Assembly: GCF_900156685.1 (NCBI RefSeq)
Contig: NZ_FTOJ01000001.1
Coordinates: forward strand, 1 to 64,000
From: Chryseobacterium piscicola
Lineage (GTDB): Bacteria; Bacteroidota; Bacteroidia; Flavobacteriales; Weeksellaceae
DNA length: 64,000 bases
Reading direction: 5' to 3'
Position numbers and translations under genes: made by a program. Below the pieces are notes generated by a model. The model did not search any database, was not told the origin of the DNA, and was given only the letters and a program-made list of their open reading frames with translations. Shown here piece after piece: positions 1 to 7,149 of the stretch (its first letter is position 1; each line of letters opens with the position of its first letter).

Positions 1-1
1 G

Positions 2-145
2 TTTAAAAAAAAGGTTTTTTTTGCTTTTTATAGGAGAAGCTGGGCGGGTTTAGCGTCTTGTGATGAAATAATAATAGAATATACTGCATCATTTGGGCCT
101 GGGAAAATTCAATATTATAATTATCCGAAACAAAATCTTTACTAA
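2..145 (+). CDS. possible C-terminal end of a gene cut by the window edge
   Basis: A frame open from the left edge runs 47 codons to TAA at 143-145. Its last residues include a plausible run ending YNYPKQNLY. No start and no recognisable domain is visible, and an open stretch this short can occur by chance in AT-rich DNA. I list it because the neighbouring sequence up to 447 shows no other coding signal. The function is unknown. Confidence 0.2.
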   Translation, partial: FKKKVFFAFYRRSWAGLASCDEIIIEYTASFGPGKIQYYNYPKQNLY

Positions 146-447
146 AATTAAATGCTGATCTATATATAGAGATGAAAATTGTGTTCTCCTAAATCCTTTT
201 TTTTTAAAGTAGCTATGCGAATTTTTAGTTTACATTTGAATCTTTTCGGGTGTTAAATAATGCAAAATGATAAAATGAAAAATCTCTAATGAAATTTTGA
301 TTTTGAAAAAATGCGTTTTATAATACTAGATCTTAAAATATGGATTCTTCTATATACTGCTGCGTCTAGATTAGAAAGAAAATATTTTGTGGGAACCACC
401 AAAAAGGTTTGTTTACTGGATCGTGTTTTAGGAATAAATCTTCTTTA
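146..447. other. AT-rich intergenic stretch, nothing recognised
   Basis: No open frame with coding character, RNA gene or strong hairpin was seen. An 8-bp inverted pair, TAGGAGAA near 31-38 and TTCTCCTA near 183-190, brackets the end of the possible partial gene, but the arms are far apart and may be chance. Confidence 0.4.
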
Positions 448-525
448 TAGCCCCGATGGTAGCGGCATCCTTTTGTGATGAGGAACGAAGAGCAAAAGAT
501 ACAGCGGACAGCGGGTTCCCGGCTC
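448..525 (+). repeat. structured intergenic repeat, copy 1 (Flavo-1-like)
   Basis: The block starts TAGCCCCGAT and ends CAGCGGACAGCGGG followed by TTCCCGGCTC. Inside it CTTTTG pairs with CAAAAG, and CCCG near the left edge can pair with CGGG near the right edge. A second copy lies at 4561-4715 with the same conserved blocks but a different, still self-complementary, central stem. This pattern resembles what I remember of the Flavo-1 RNA motif of Flavobacteria. That name is a recollection, not a search result. A 64-codon open frame crossing this block on the other strand is an artefact of the repeat. Confidence 0.55.
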
Positions 526-656
526 ATAAAAAAAATGCAAGTTACAGTGAAGGAGTACACAGATCAAAATAGTAACATCTGGCATAGAATTAATAATGTA
601 TAAATTTATTTTCTACCTTTTCTACTTTAATTAGTGAAAAAATTTTAAGCAAAAAA

Positions 657-682
657 AAAGAGACTGAAAATTCAGTCTCTTT
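657..682 (-). terminator. bidirectional hairpin terminator after the NlpC/P60 gene
   Basis: A perfect 12-bp stem, AAAGAGACTGAA against TTCAGTCTCTTT with a two-base loop, is preceded by an A run on the plus strand. Read on the minus strand this is a stem followed by a T tract, 22 bases past the stop of the gene at 704-1408. Confidence 0.8.
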
Positions 683-703
683 CTTATCAATTATTTATTT
701 GTA

Positions 704-1408
704 TTATAAACTTGCTTGTACTTCGTAATTGGATGGAGTATTATAACTTTCGCCATTCTCATTAATCATTCTCTTGGCAAATCTAAACTTTGGGCCCCAA
801 TAAGAATCACTAAGAGATGAAACCATAACTCCTTTGGAAGTTGCAGCGTGGATAAATTTCACATCGCCATCTTCTGAAATACTTTCAACTATACCTACGT
901 GAGAGATTCTTCTACCGTGGGAAAAGAAAACCAAATCTCCTTTCTGTAACTCTGTTTTATCAATTGACTCTCCTTCTTGTGCTTGAGATGCTGCAACTCT
1001 TGGCAATGTAAGACTTGCTGCTGCTCCGAAAACTGATAGTACAAAAGCTGAACAGTCTATCCCATTTCTACTCGTCCCACCATACCTGTAAGGAGTTCCT
1101 AAATAAGTCTCTGCTTCTGTAAGAATATTGTCTATTACCTTATTGTATTTAATTGCTTTTGCAATTTCAGAATTTTTCAGTTTATTTTTTGCATTAGATA
1201 AAGCTATTGAATTTTCAGAAACAAAAGAACTAATAAGTTGTTTTTTGTCTATTTGTAATTTTTTATTATCAACAGCAGCAAAATTGGCATCTGATTTGTT
1301 GTCTTTAATGTAGGTTGTTGGTTTTGAAACAACATAATTAGTAACACAAGATTGTAAACTTACAGTAGAAATTAGCATTACCAAATACAACAAAACTCTT
1401 TTCTTCAT
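704..1408 (-). CDS. NlpC/P60-family cell-wall peptidase lipoprotein
   Basis: This 234-residue protein has a lipoprotein signal with lipobox LQSC (Cys21), so it is probably anchored in the envelope. Residues about 95-220 form an NlpC/P60 domain. The catalytic Cys119 lies in GIDCSAF, His170 in SHVGIV, and a third His187 in FIHAA completes the usual Cys-His-His set. The family cleaves D-Glu-meso-DAP (gamma-D-glutamyl) bonds in peptidoglycan peptides. Residues 22-94 are a linker of no clear family. The gene is single, with its own terminator at 657-682 and a TATTTTTG element upstream at 1457-1464. The exact peptide bond cut cannot be told from sequence. Confidence 0.88.
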   Translation of the reverse strand: MKKRVLLYLVMLISTVSLQSCVTNYVVSKPTTYIKDNKSDANFAAVDNKKLQIDKKQLISSFVSENSIALSNAKNKLKNSEIAKAIKYNKVIDNILTEAETYLGTPYRYGGTSRNGIDCSAFVLSVFGAAASLTLPRVAASQAQEGESIDKTELQKGDLVFFSHGRRISHVGIVESISEDGDVKFIHAATSKGVMVSSLSDSYWGPKFRFAKRMINENGESYNTPSNYEVQASL

Positions 1409-1456
1409 ATATAAATTATTATCGTGTTAAACGTCTTTTTTATCTTTAAAGCGTTA

Positions 1457-1464
1457 CAAAAATA
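1457..1464 (-). promoter_or_regulatory. putative -7 element for the NlpC/P60 gene
   Basis: Read on the minus strand the bases are TATTTTTG, an exact match to the Bacteroidota -7 consensus TAnnTTTG, about 50 bases before the start codon at 1408. I see no clear TTTG -33 element at the expected spacing. Confidence 0.45.
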
Positions 1465-1522
1465 TCGATTAACACTAAAAACGTTTCGAAAACGACGTAT
1501 AAAACCACTCTATTTAACACAC

Positions 1523-1549
1523 TTTAACATAATTATTAGTTATGTTAAA
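1523..1549. promoter_or_regulatory. perfect 10-bp inverted repeat TTTAACATAA/TTATGTTAAA
   Basis: The two arms are separated by seven bases. The inner sequence TTAACATAA/TTATGTTAA recurs as a longer inverted repeat at 61439-61485. It sits between two minus-strand genes, upstream of the NlpC/P60 promoter. It could be a protein-binding site or a weak hairpin, and the role is unknown. Confidence 0.4.
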
Positions 1550-1551
1550 AC

Positions 1552-1598
1552 AAATAAAACCTCAGACGTCCGTATATGGTAGTTTTGAGGTTTTATTT
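1552..1598 (-). terminator. hairpin terminator of the rtcB-prfH-TPR operon
   Basis: The arms AAATAAAACCTCA and TGAGGTTTTATTT form a perfect 13-bp stem around a 21-base loop. Read on the minus strand the stem ends in a T-rich tract. It lies about 170 bases past the stop of the TPR gene. Confidence 0.65.
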
Positions 1599-1769
1599 AT
1601 TAAGGTTTTTTAACAATTTGAAAAATTTGATAAGAAAGCTGATAAACATCATCAATTATAGCTTGATTTTAACTTATTGATATTTGATAACTCTATTCTT
1701 AGAAATACATTCCTTATATATATGAATGATCAATACTGCTAGAGAATTATTTTATCAAAATAAAGACAT

Positions 1770-2279
1770 TTATACCATTTTCTTCTTGTCTCCAAGTTTC
1801 TTAGGCATTTTAGATTTTATAAATTTCTTTCTATTTTTCATCAAATCTAAACTTTGTGATGTTAAGCAATACTTTTCTGCTTCTTTCAAAAACTTCAAAG
1901 CATTCACAAAGCTTCCTCTTATCTCGGAAAGCAAAGCCCTGTAAAACAATAAAATTGATCTGTCTATTCCTTTTATTTTTAAAGCATAATTGATCAGTTT
2001 TTCTGCTTCCTGCAAATCTTCATTATCCAAAAGACATTTTATGTAGTATTTTGGTGTATTCAGATTCGTCACATCACATTGCATCGCTTCTTTGAAATAC
2101 AGTTTTGCTTTTTCATAATCGGTTAGCATTTCACTGTAGATTCTTCCCATCAGACAAAGACTGTCCGCATCTTCAGGATCGTAAGAAAGCGCATAATTCA
2201 ATGCCTTCAGACAATCTGGCAAGTTGTATGGATAATTATCCAAAGCTTCGAAATAATATTTACTTTTAGTTATGGTCAT
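1770..2279 (-). CDS. small TPR-repeat protein, coupled to prfH
   Basis: This 169-residue, probably cytoplasmic protein has no signal peptide. Residues about 20-150 form helical pairs of tetratricopeptide type, such as ALNYALSYDPEDADSL, GRIYSEMLTDYEKAKLYFKEA and NALKFLKEAEKY. TPRs make protein-binding superhelices and have no catalytic activity themselves. The C-terminus is strongly basic. Its ATG lies inside the end of prfH: the 14 bases 2266-2279 are read in both genes, so translation is probably coupled and the protein made in step with PrfH. This placement suggests a part in RNA or ribosome repair, which is an inference. I know of no named family for it. Confidence 0.7.
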   Translation of the reverse strand: MTITKSKYYFEALDNYPYNLPDCLKALNYALSYDPEDADSLCLMGRIYSEMLTDYEKAKLYFKEAMQCDVTNLNTPKYYIKCLLDNEDLQEAEKLINYALKIKGIDRSILLFYRALLSEIRGSFVNALKFLKEAEKYCLTSQSLDLMKNRKKFIKSKMPKKLGDKKKMV

Positions 2280-2964
2280 TTCTGTAATTTTTTAATTCAT
2301 TTTTCAGTTGATTTCTTTCTTTTTTGAAAGATTTTTCCTGATGATTCTTTTTAAAATCGGTTCCCGAGAATGTTCGGATCGGATTTCCTCTTTGAACATT
2401 CAAATGATTGTTCCATGTTTCCTGCATTTGTTTTTCCAGTTGTTGGATATGAAATTCCATCACTTTTTCTTTGAGTCTGATGATGGAAAGTTTTTTATTT
2501 TCCAGTTGCGAACGAGAATCCTGAACAAAAACACTTTGTGCGGTTTTCACATAAGTCGCACGAACTGCTGTTTCCACTTTATTCACGTTTTGCCCACCAC
2601 TTCCTTGGCTTCTCGCCGTCTGAAGCTGAATTTCTTTTTCATTAAAATCGATTTTCTCCAAACCTTCCAGTTCAAAAAACCCGATGAACCATTTGCTTCT
2701 TTTGTGGAATTTTCTAAACGTGCTTTTACCAATCCAAAGAACGCTTCCAAGCCAGGTTTTCAGAAATTCGTTGACTTCTTTTCCTTTTAAGAGTAAAGTT
2801 GCTGATTTCAAAGTCAGGTTTTCATCGCCATTTTCTCTGTGGATGATTTCGTAATCGATTTTATTTTGTTTTGTTTCCTCAAGGAAAACTTTCAGAACTT
2901 TGGCAACTACCCATTGACATTCTAAAGGTCCTCTTCCCGAGGTGATTTGTATTATTTTGTCCAT
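2266..2964 (-). CDS. prfH: peptide chain release factor H (PrfH)
   Basis: The open frame starts farther upstream at 3051, but the first 29 codons lie in a hairpin-rich spacer. The start chosen is the ATG at 2964 (MDKIIQITSGRG), giving 232 residues. It carries the class I release-factor catalytic motif GGQ at 123-125 within GSGGQNVNKVETAVRA, and lacks the large codon-recognition domain of RF1/RF2. PrfH is known from RtcB-linked operons, where it frees the peptide from ribosomes stalled by decoding-centre damage so that RtcB can religate the 16S rRNA. Here rtcB lies directly upstream and a TPR gene overlaps its 3' end, which fits that role well. Confidence 0.9.
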   Translation of the reverse strand: MDKIIQITSGRGPLECQWVVAKVLKVFLEETKQNKIDYEIIHRENGDENLTLKSATLLLKGKEVNEFLKTWLGSVLWIGKSTFRKFHKRSKWFIGFFELEGLEKIDFNEKEIQLQTARSQGSGGQNVNKVETAVRATYVKTAQSVFVQDSRSQLENKKLSIIRLKEKVMEFHIQQLEKQMQETWNNHLNVQRGNPIRTFSGTDFKKNHQEKSFKKERNQLKNELKNYRNDHN

Positions 2965-2990
2965 TGTTTTTAAATTTGTTGTCGGTTGAT

Positions 2991-3049
2991 GGTTGTCAGT
3001 TGATGGTGCTAAGAAAATTCTAATAACCATCAACCAAAAACTAACAACC
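2991..3049 (-). promoter_or_regulatory. two-part inverted repeat between rtcB and prfH
   Basis: The inner arms GTTGATGGT (2999-3007) and ACCATCAAC (3026-3034) match perfectly, and the outer arms GGTTGT (2991-2996) and ACAACC (3044-3049) also match. The structure fills nearly all of the 88-base gap between the rtcB stop (3053) and the prfH start (2964). It could reduce or process the transcript between the genes. It also looks like the TTGATGGTTGTCAG-type simple repeats scattered in flavobacterial spacers. Confidence 0.5.
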
Positions 3050-3052
3050 ATT

Positions 3053-4444
3053 TTATTTATCCATTCTCACAATTCGGGGTTGAAACGTTCCGAGGATGTC
3101 GACCAATTCACTTTGAGCGTTCATCACTTCATTGATATCTTTGTACGCCATCGGTGCTTCTTCGGTATTTCCGCCCATCAAGGTGACATTTTTGAGTTTT
3201 AATTCTTTTTTAATGTCATTTTGAGTGAAACGGTTTCTGCATTCTCCTCTCGAAAAAGCTCGCCCAGCTCCGTGTGATGCTGAGTTCAGTGAATCTGGAT
3301 TTCCTTTTCCACGAACGATGAAACCTTTTGCCGTCATAGAACCCGGAATCATTCCCAACTCATTTTCGTTGGCAGGAGTTGCACCTTTTCTGTGAACGAT
3401 CACTTCTTTTCCGTTGTGAATTTCTTTCCACGCGAAATTGTGATGGTTTTCGATCCTGGCTTTCACTCTTCCACCAACGACTTTCACCAATCTTCTGTGA
3501 ATATCATCGTGACAGGCCGAAGCGTAATCTCCTGCGAGATTCATCGCTGTCCAATATTCTAATCCCAGATGTGTGCTCAAATCCAGCCAGGCGAAGTTTT
3601 GCGCTTCTTTTGGCAACGGACATTGTTCTGTCGCCACTCTCGAATAATATTGAGCGATTTCAGCACCCAATCCACGCGAACCGCTATGAGAAAGTATTCC
3701 GAGATATTTTCCTTTTGGAAGATTGATCTGTTTGTCTTCTTCCGTAATCTCCACTTCCCCGAATTCTACAAAGTGGTTTCCACCGCCGGAACTTCCCATT
3801 TGTTTGATGGCTTTTCCTTTTAATCTCCTCAAAATCGGAATTAAATCGAACGTATCTCTATCGAAAATTTCGTGGTCAACGTAAGATTTGTGCGTTTCGT
3901 AAATTCCGAATTTGGTGTGTTCGGCAAGCGCTTTTTCATATTTGTCTCTTGCGCCATCGAGATATGAAATTGGTGTATCCAAAATACTGAGTGCCATTCT
4001 GCAACCAATATCCATCCCGACTCCGTAAGGAATCACAGCATTTTCTACCGCGAGAACTCCGCCAATCGGAAGTCCGTAACCGCTGTGTGCATCTGGCATC
4101 AAAGCACCTTGTGTTGCAATCGGCAGTTTCAATGCAGTGTACAGTTGGTTTTTTGCCTCATCTGAAATATTGTTTCCGAAAATCTGGAAATTTGCTCGGT
4201 TGGTGTTGAGCATTCTTTTTTCTGTTTTCTTTGATGAAAGCAAAGCTTCCGCGATTTGTCCGAAGGTTAAATCTTTCTCGAAGTTTTCCGGATTTTGGTA
4301 GATTTCCTTTAAAAGAGATTTTACATAATGACTATTTTTGGTTGCAAAATTTCTTTTCATCACTTCCAAAGCAATGTTGACGCTCTGGTTGTTTGGATAT
4401 CCTAGTTTTAATATATCTTTTCCTTTTAGTTTTAAATTTCCCAT
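3053..4444 (-). CDS. rtcB: RNA-splicing ligase RtcB
   Basis: This 463-residue protein is a GTP- and Mn-dependent 3'-phosphate (2',3'-cyclic phosphate) RNA ligase. The metal and nucleotide ligands of the family are all present: Asp145 and Cys148 in GMDIGCRM, Asn223/His224 in GGGNHFVE, His253 in SHSGSRG, His334/335 in IENHHNFAW, and the guanylylated His391 in SHGAGRAFSR. It is the first gene of a three-gene minus-strand unit with prfH and a TPR gene. In this context the likely substrate is cleaved rRNA rather than spliced tRNA; that is known for PrfH-linked RtcB in other bacteria and inferred here. A short inverted repeat GTGAGA/TCTCAC (4469-4490) lies in its leader. No rtcR regulator is nearby. 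Confidence 0.95.
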   Translation of the reverse strand: MGNLKLKGKDILKLGYPNNQSVNIALEVMKRNFATKNSHYVKSLLKEIYQNPENFEKDLTFGQIAEALLSSKKTEKRMLNTNRANFQIFGNNISDEAKNQLYTALKLPIATQGALMPDAHSGYGLPIGGVLAVENAVIPYGVGMDIGCRMALSILDTPISYLDGARDKYEKALAEHTKFGIYETHKSYVDHEIFDRDTFDLIPILRRLKGKAIKQMGSSGGGNHFVEFGEVEITEEDKQINLPKGKYLGILSHSGSRGLGAEIAQYYSRVATEQCPLPKEAQNFAWLDLSTHLGLEYWTAMNLAGDYASACHDDIHRRLVKVVGGRVKARIENHHNFAWKEIHNGKEVIVHRKGATPANENELGMIPGSMTAKGFIVRGKGNPDSLNSASHGAGRAFSRGECRNRFTQNDIKKELKLKNVTLMGGNTEEAPMAYKDINEVMNAQSELVDILGTFQPRIVRMDK

Positions 4445-4560
4445 CTTTTTGATTTTTAGATAATAGACGTGAGATGATAGACATTCTCACATCGGATTTT
4501 TTTTCAACTAGATTTTTAGTTGATTTTTTACTGTCACATTGTTTTTTATGACAAATGTTG

Positions 4561-4715
4561 ATTAGGAGTTGTAGTTTCTAGCCCCGATTGCAGCGGTATC
4601 CTTTTTTTGCGTTGGCTTGAAAAAAGCGAAGGCAAAAAAGATATAGCGGAAAGCGGGAAATTGCTCCTTAAAAAAATAATAAGTAACAATTCGACGTAGT
4701 CAAACAGCTCCTAAT
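4561..4715 (+). repeat. structured intergenic repeat, copy 2 (Flavo-1-like)
   Basis: The core 4579-4668 repeats the conserved blocks of 448-525: TAGCCCCGATT, CAGCGGTATCC, and ATATAGCGGAAAGCGGG. The central stem is CTTTTTTTGC against GCAAAAAAG, longer than in copy 1 but paired at the same place, so the pairing is kept while the sequence changes. An outer inverted repeat, ATTAGGAGTTG (4561-4571) and CAGCTCCTAAT (4705-4715), closes the element with one G-U type mismatch. It lies upstream of rtcB between that gene and a 6S-like RNA. Confidence 0.6.
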
Positions 4716-4765
4716 AAAAAATTGATTTCGGGGAAACGTTTTGAGTTTGAAATATTGCGCAATAA

Positions 4766-4795
4766 AAAACCCGAAATCTTACGACTTCGGGTTTT
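4766..4795 (-). terminator. terminator of the 6S-like RNA
   Basis: The stem AAAACCCGAA/TTCGGGTTTT encloses a 10-base loop. On the minus strand it is followed by a T run. A 12-base palindrome TATTGCGCAATA (4753-4764) lies just beyond it. Confidence 0.75.
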
Positions 4796-4931
4796 GATAT
4801 TTCATTATACTGTTGTTCTAAGAATGTACCAAACCGCGAAGCCTCGCCTTTGCAAAAGGCAATCCTACTGATGTATGTAAGTTGTATTTGAACATTGCTT
4901 CGTTGTTATTTATTTGGTTGAACTTGATTTT
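4766..4931 (-). ncRNA. ssrS: 6S-like regulatory RNA (6S-Flavo type)
   Basis: On the minus strand a TATCTTTG promoter (4938-4945) is followed, about 150 bases on, by a strong terminator, with no open frame between. The transcript can fold into a rod: GTTC and ACCAAA near the 5' end pair with TTTGGT and GAAC near the 3' end, CGAAGC pairs with GCTTCG, and a terminal hairpin GCCTTT-tgc-AAAGGC caps it. A large unpaired bubble separates the last two stems. This order of closing stem, open bubble and terminal hairpin is the design of 6S RNA, which mimics an open promoter and binds RNA polymerase. A different structured RNA cannot be excluded. Confidence 0.6.
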
Positions 4932-4937
4932 CAGATG

Positions 4938-4945
4938 CAAAGATA
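4938..4945 (-). promoter_or_regulatory. -7 element of the 6S-like RNA
   Basis: Read on the minus strand the bases are TATCTTTG, an exact TAnnTTTG match. No coding start follows within 490 bases, so it drives the non-coding transcript ending at 4766. Confidence 0.6.
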
Positions 4946-5019
4946 TTATTTTTTTTGAATTTTAAAATAAAAATTTATTTTTTTTCACTCCCTCATGATT
5001 TCAATGTAATACAAAATGT

Positions 5020-5027
5020 TATATTTG
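5020..5027 (+). promoter_or_regulatory. -7 element of the DUF4836-like lipoprotein gene
   Basis: TATATTTG matches TAnnTTTG. A TTTC at 4999-5002 is a near -33 element, 17 bases upstream. Transcription would start near 5034, which rules out the in-frame ATG at 4955 and supports the start at 5048. Confidence 0.55.
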
Positions 5028-5047
5028 TTACCTTAATTCAAACTCAT

Positions 5048-6505
5048 ATGAAAAGCACTTTAATGAAAACATTACTTTATGCATTTGTACTTGTAATCTT
5101 TTTTTCTTGTAATTCTAACAAGAATGATGAGATCTTAACTTACACTACAGACACTACTTTGGGATTATCTCGGGTAAATCTTAAAGAAATCTCAAACAAA
5201 ATTCCGGTGGACAAAATTTTGAAAGAGAAAAAAAATCTGCAAGCAGAAGAAAAGCTGTTTTTACAGTTGGTTAATAAACCTGGAGAATCTGGAATAGACA
5301 TCGATAAGCCACTTTATTTTATAGTTGATCAAGGCAAAACGAATTCCGAATTTGATGCTAAAGCCTTTATGTGGATTAATGACAAAGCTAAATTTCAAAC
5401 AAGCATGTCTAATTTAACTAAATCTAAAGTCACAATAGACAACAAAGATAATATCCTCATCAATGGACAACTTGTAGGAAACATGAAAGGCGAAATGGCA
5501 ATCATGGTAAGCGAGAAGGCATACAATCCTTATGGTGGGTACAATTCTATGAATTCTTCTATGCCTCAAGGCTCTGAAAGAATAAATGCTCAATACTTTA
5601 CTGATTTCTGGGCTAGAAAAGGAACAAAAAATGCTGCCATAAAAGAGCAAATAAATAAATCTTTAGTTGGAGACAAAGACGTAAGCGGATGGGTAAATCT
5701 TGCTGCAGTAGCCAGTTTTGCATCAAAAGGTTATATTGAAACTCTTGCTATTAATAAGCTAATTAAAGATTCTGGTATTGGTTTCGATTTTAATTTTGAT
5801 AAAGGCAAAGCTGAAATGTCAACAAATACTTTTTTCAATAGTGATATGAAGAAAATTGTAGAAAAATACTATGACAAAAACAAAGTAAACTACGATCTTG
5901 TAAAAAATGTAGAGCTAGATAATGCAAAATCTTATACTATTGGATTTTTCAGTTTGGATTTCATGAAATATCTTGTAAAAGAAGCTGGATTTGAAGCCAC
6001 CATAAATCATTATTTGGCTTCAAGCAATAAGTCTTTGGAAGATATTACTTCAACTTTCACTGGAGATTATGCTTTTGTGGATTTCAAAGTAAAACAAGAT
6101 ACTACAGACTATTACAATTACAGATCAGACAATGCTATCGTTTTAGGATTTAACCCAAAAAACAAAGCTACATTAACCAGTTTGATGGATCAGTACCTTA
6201 CTTCTGCAGGTAAGAAATATATGGTAACAGACAATGAAGTAATTGTATCTGACAACGCAGAGGTACTTTCTCAGTTCCAAACTAAAAAAGAGGGTAAAAA
6301 TGCGAGTCTGGACAAGAAATCTGGCATTATGTCTTATTCTTGGTCTGATGGTAAAGATTACAATCAAAAAGAAAATGCGACTGTAAAAATCATCAATATG
6401 GTAAATGAATCTAAGGAAGAGGGTGGAAATCTTGTTTCGAAATCTACTTTTACTTTGGATAAAAAAGACGAAAACGCACTGTATTATTTGTTAATGAATG
6501 ACTAG
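5048..6505 (+). CDS. DUF4836-like surface lipoprotein
   Basis: The frame opens at 4955, but the promoter at 5020-5027 and the lipoprotein signal (MKTLLYAFVLVIFFSC, cleavage before the Cys) set the start at 5048, giving 485 residues. The mature protein is a long alpha/beta polypeptide with no catalytic motif and matches the general pattern of DUF4836 proteins of Bacteroidota, whose job is unknown. Its last bases overlap the start of the ABC ATPase gene by 8 bases, so it belongs to a lipoprotein-ATPase-permease operon. It may be the exported partner or substrate-handling subunit of that transporter (inference). Two other proteins of similar design are encoded at 33681-37013. Confidence 0.75.
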   Translation: MKSTLMKTLLYAFVLVIFFSCNSNKNDEILTYTTDTTLGLSRVNLKEISNKIPVDKILKEKKNLQAEEKLFLQLVNKPGESGIDIDKPLYFIVDQGKTNSEFDAKAFMWINDKAKFQTSMSNLTKSKVTIDNKDNILINGQLVGNMKGEMAIMVSEKAYNPYGGYNSMNSSMPQGSERINAQYFTDFWARKGTKNAAIKEQINKSLVGDKDVSGWVNLAAVASFASKGYIETLAINKLIKDSGIGFDFNFDKGKAEMSTNTFFNSDMKKIVEKYYDKNKVNYDLVKNVELDNAKSYTIGFFSLDFMKYLVKEAGFEATINHYLASSNKSLEDITSTFTGDYAFVDFKVKQDTTDYYNYRSDNAIVLGFNPKNKATLTSLMDQYLTSAGKKYMVTDNEVIVSDNAEVLSQFQTKKEGKNASLDKKSGIMSYSWSDGKDYNQKENATVKIINMVNESKEEGGNLVSKSTFTLDKKDENALYYLLMND

Positions 6506-7145
6506 TATTGTTTTAAATAATATTTCGCCAAAATATTTTACCCCGAAAAACATTGAAGATTCTGAAATCTGGAACAGAAATATCTCTTTCGAAAAAGGTA
6601 AAAAAAATCTAATCATAGCACCGTCCGGGAGTGGGAAATCTACTCTTGCGACGGCAATGCTGGGAACTCATTTTCAGTATCAAGGAGATATAAAATATGG
6701 GACTGAATTTGTGAAATCGTTGCATCTGGAGAAAATTGTTGAACATAGAAGACAAGGCATAAGTTTGCTTTTTCAGGATGTGAGGATGATTAAAAATCTC
6801 ACGATTTCTGAGAATATTCTGCTTCGTGTTTTTAATAAAGACCGGAAACAGTACTTATCTAAAATGGAAGATTACTCCAAAAGGCTCGGAATTGAGACCC
6901 TTTTAAACAAAAAAGCAGAAAACTGCTCTTACGGAGAACGCCAGCGAAGCGCCATCGTAAGAAGCTTGATTAATCCTACAGACTTTTTGATTTATGATGA
7001 ATGCTTCAGCCACTTAGACATCAATAATAAGAAGATTGCTTTTTCTCTAATCAATGAAATTTCTGAGGAAAGCGGAAGTTCGGTTATCTTTTTTGAACTA
7101 AACGAGTTTCCTTTCGAACATAATTATCACATTCTTCATTTATAA
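6498..7145 (+). CDS. ABC transporter ATP-binding protein, LolD/MacB-like
   Basis: The 215-residue ATPase shows Walker A APSGSGKST (41-49), the Q-loop in LFQDVRM (Gln93), the signature region SYGERQR (144-150) and Walker B FLIYDE (163-168). The usual switch His after Walker B is not seen; the strand that normally ends VTHD reads SSVIFFELNE here. The small size and the FtsX-type permease encoded next fit the type VII mechanotransmission family, which moves lipoproteins or peptides rather than pumping across a channel. It overlaps the upstream lipoprotein gene by 8 bases and is 4 bases from the permease gene. Confidence 0.85.
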   Translation: MTSIVLNNISPKYFTPKNIEDSEIWNRNISFEKGKKNLIIAPSGSGKSTLATAMLGTHFQYQGDIKYGTEFVKSLHLEKIVEHRRQGISLLFQDVRMIKNLTISENILLRVFNKDRKQYLSKMEDYSKRLGIETLLNKKAENCSYGERQRSAIVRSLINPTDFLIYDECFSHLDINNKKIAFSLINEISEESGSSVIFFELNEFPFEHNYHILHL

Positions 7146-7149
7146 TGCT

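Noticed and set aside
366-560. A 64-codon minus-strand frame (with REPAVRCIFCSSF)
   Set aside because: It reads across the structured repeat; the same kind of peptide is a known artefact of this repeat class in flavobacterial annotation (recollection).
4955-5047. Longer N-terminus for the DUF4836-like lipoprotein
   Set aside because: The promoter at 5020-5027 lies inside it, and it would bury the lipoprotein signal 40 residues in.
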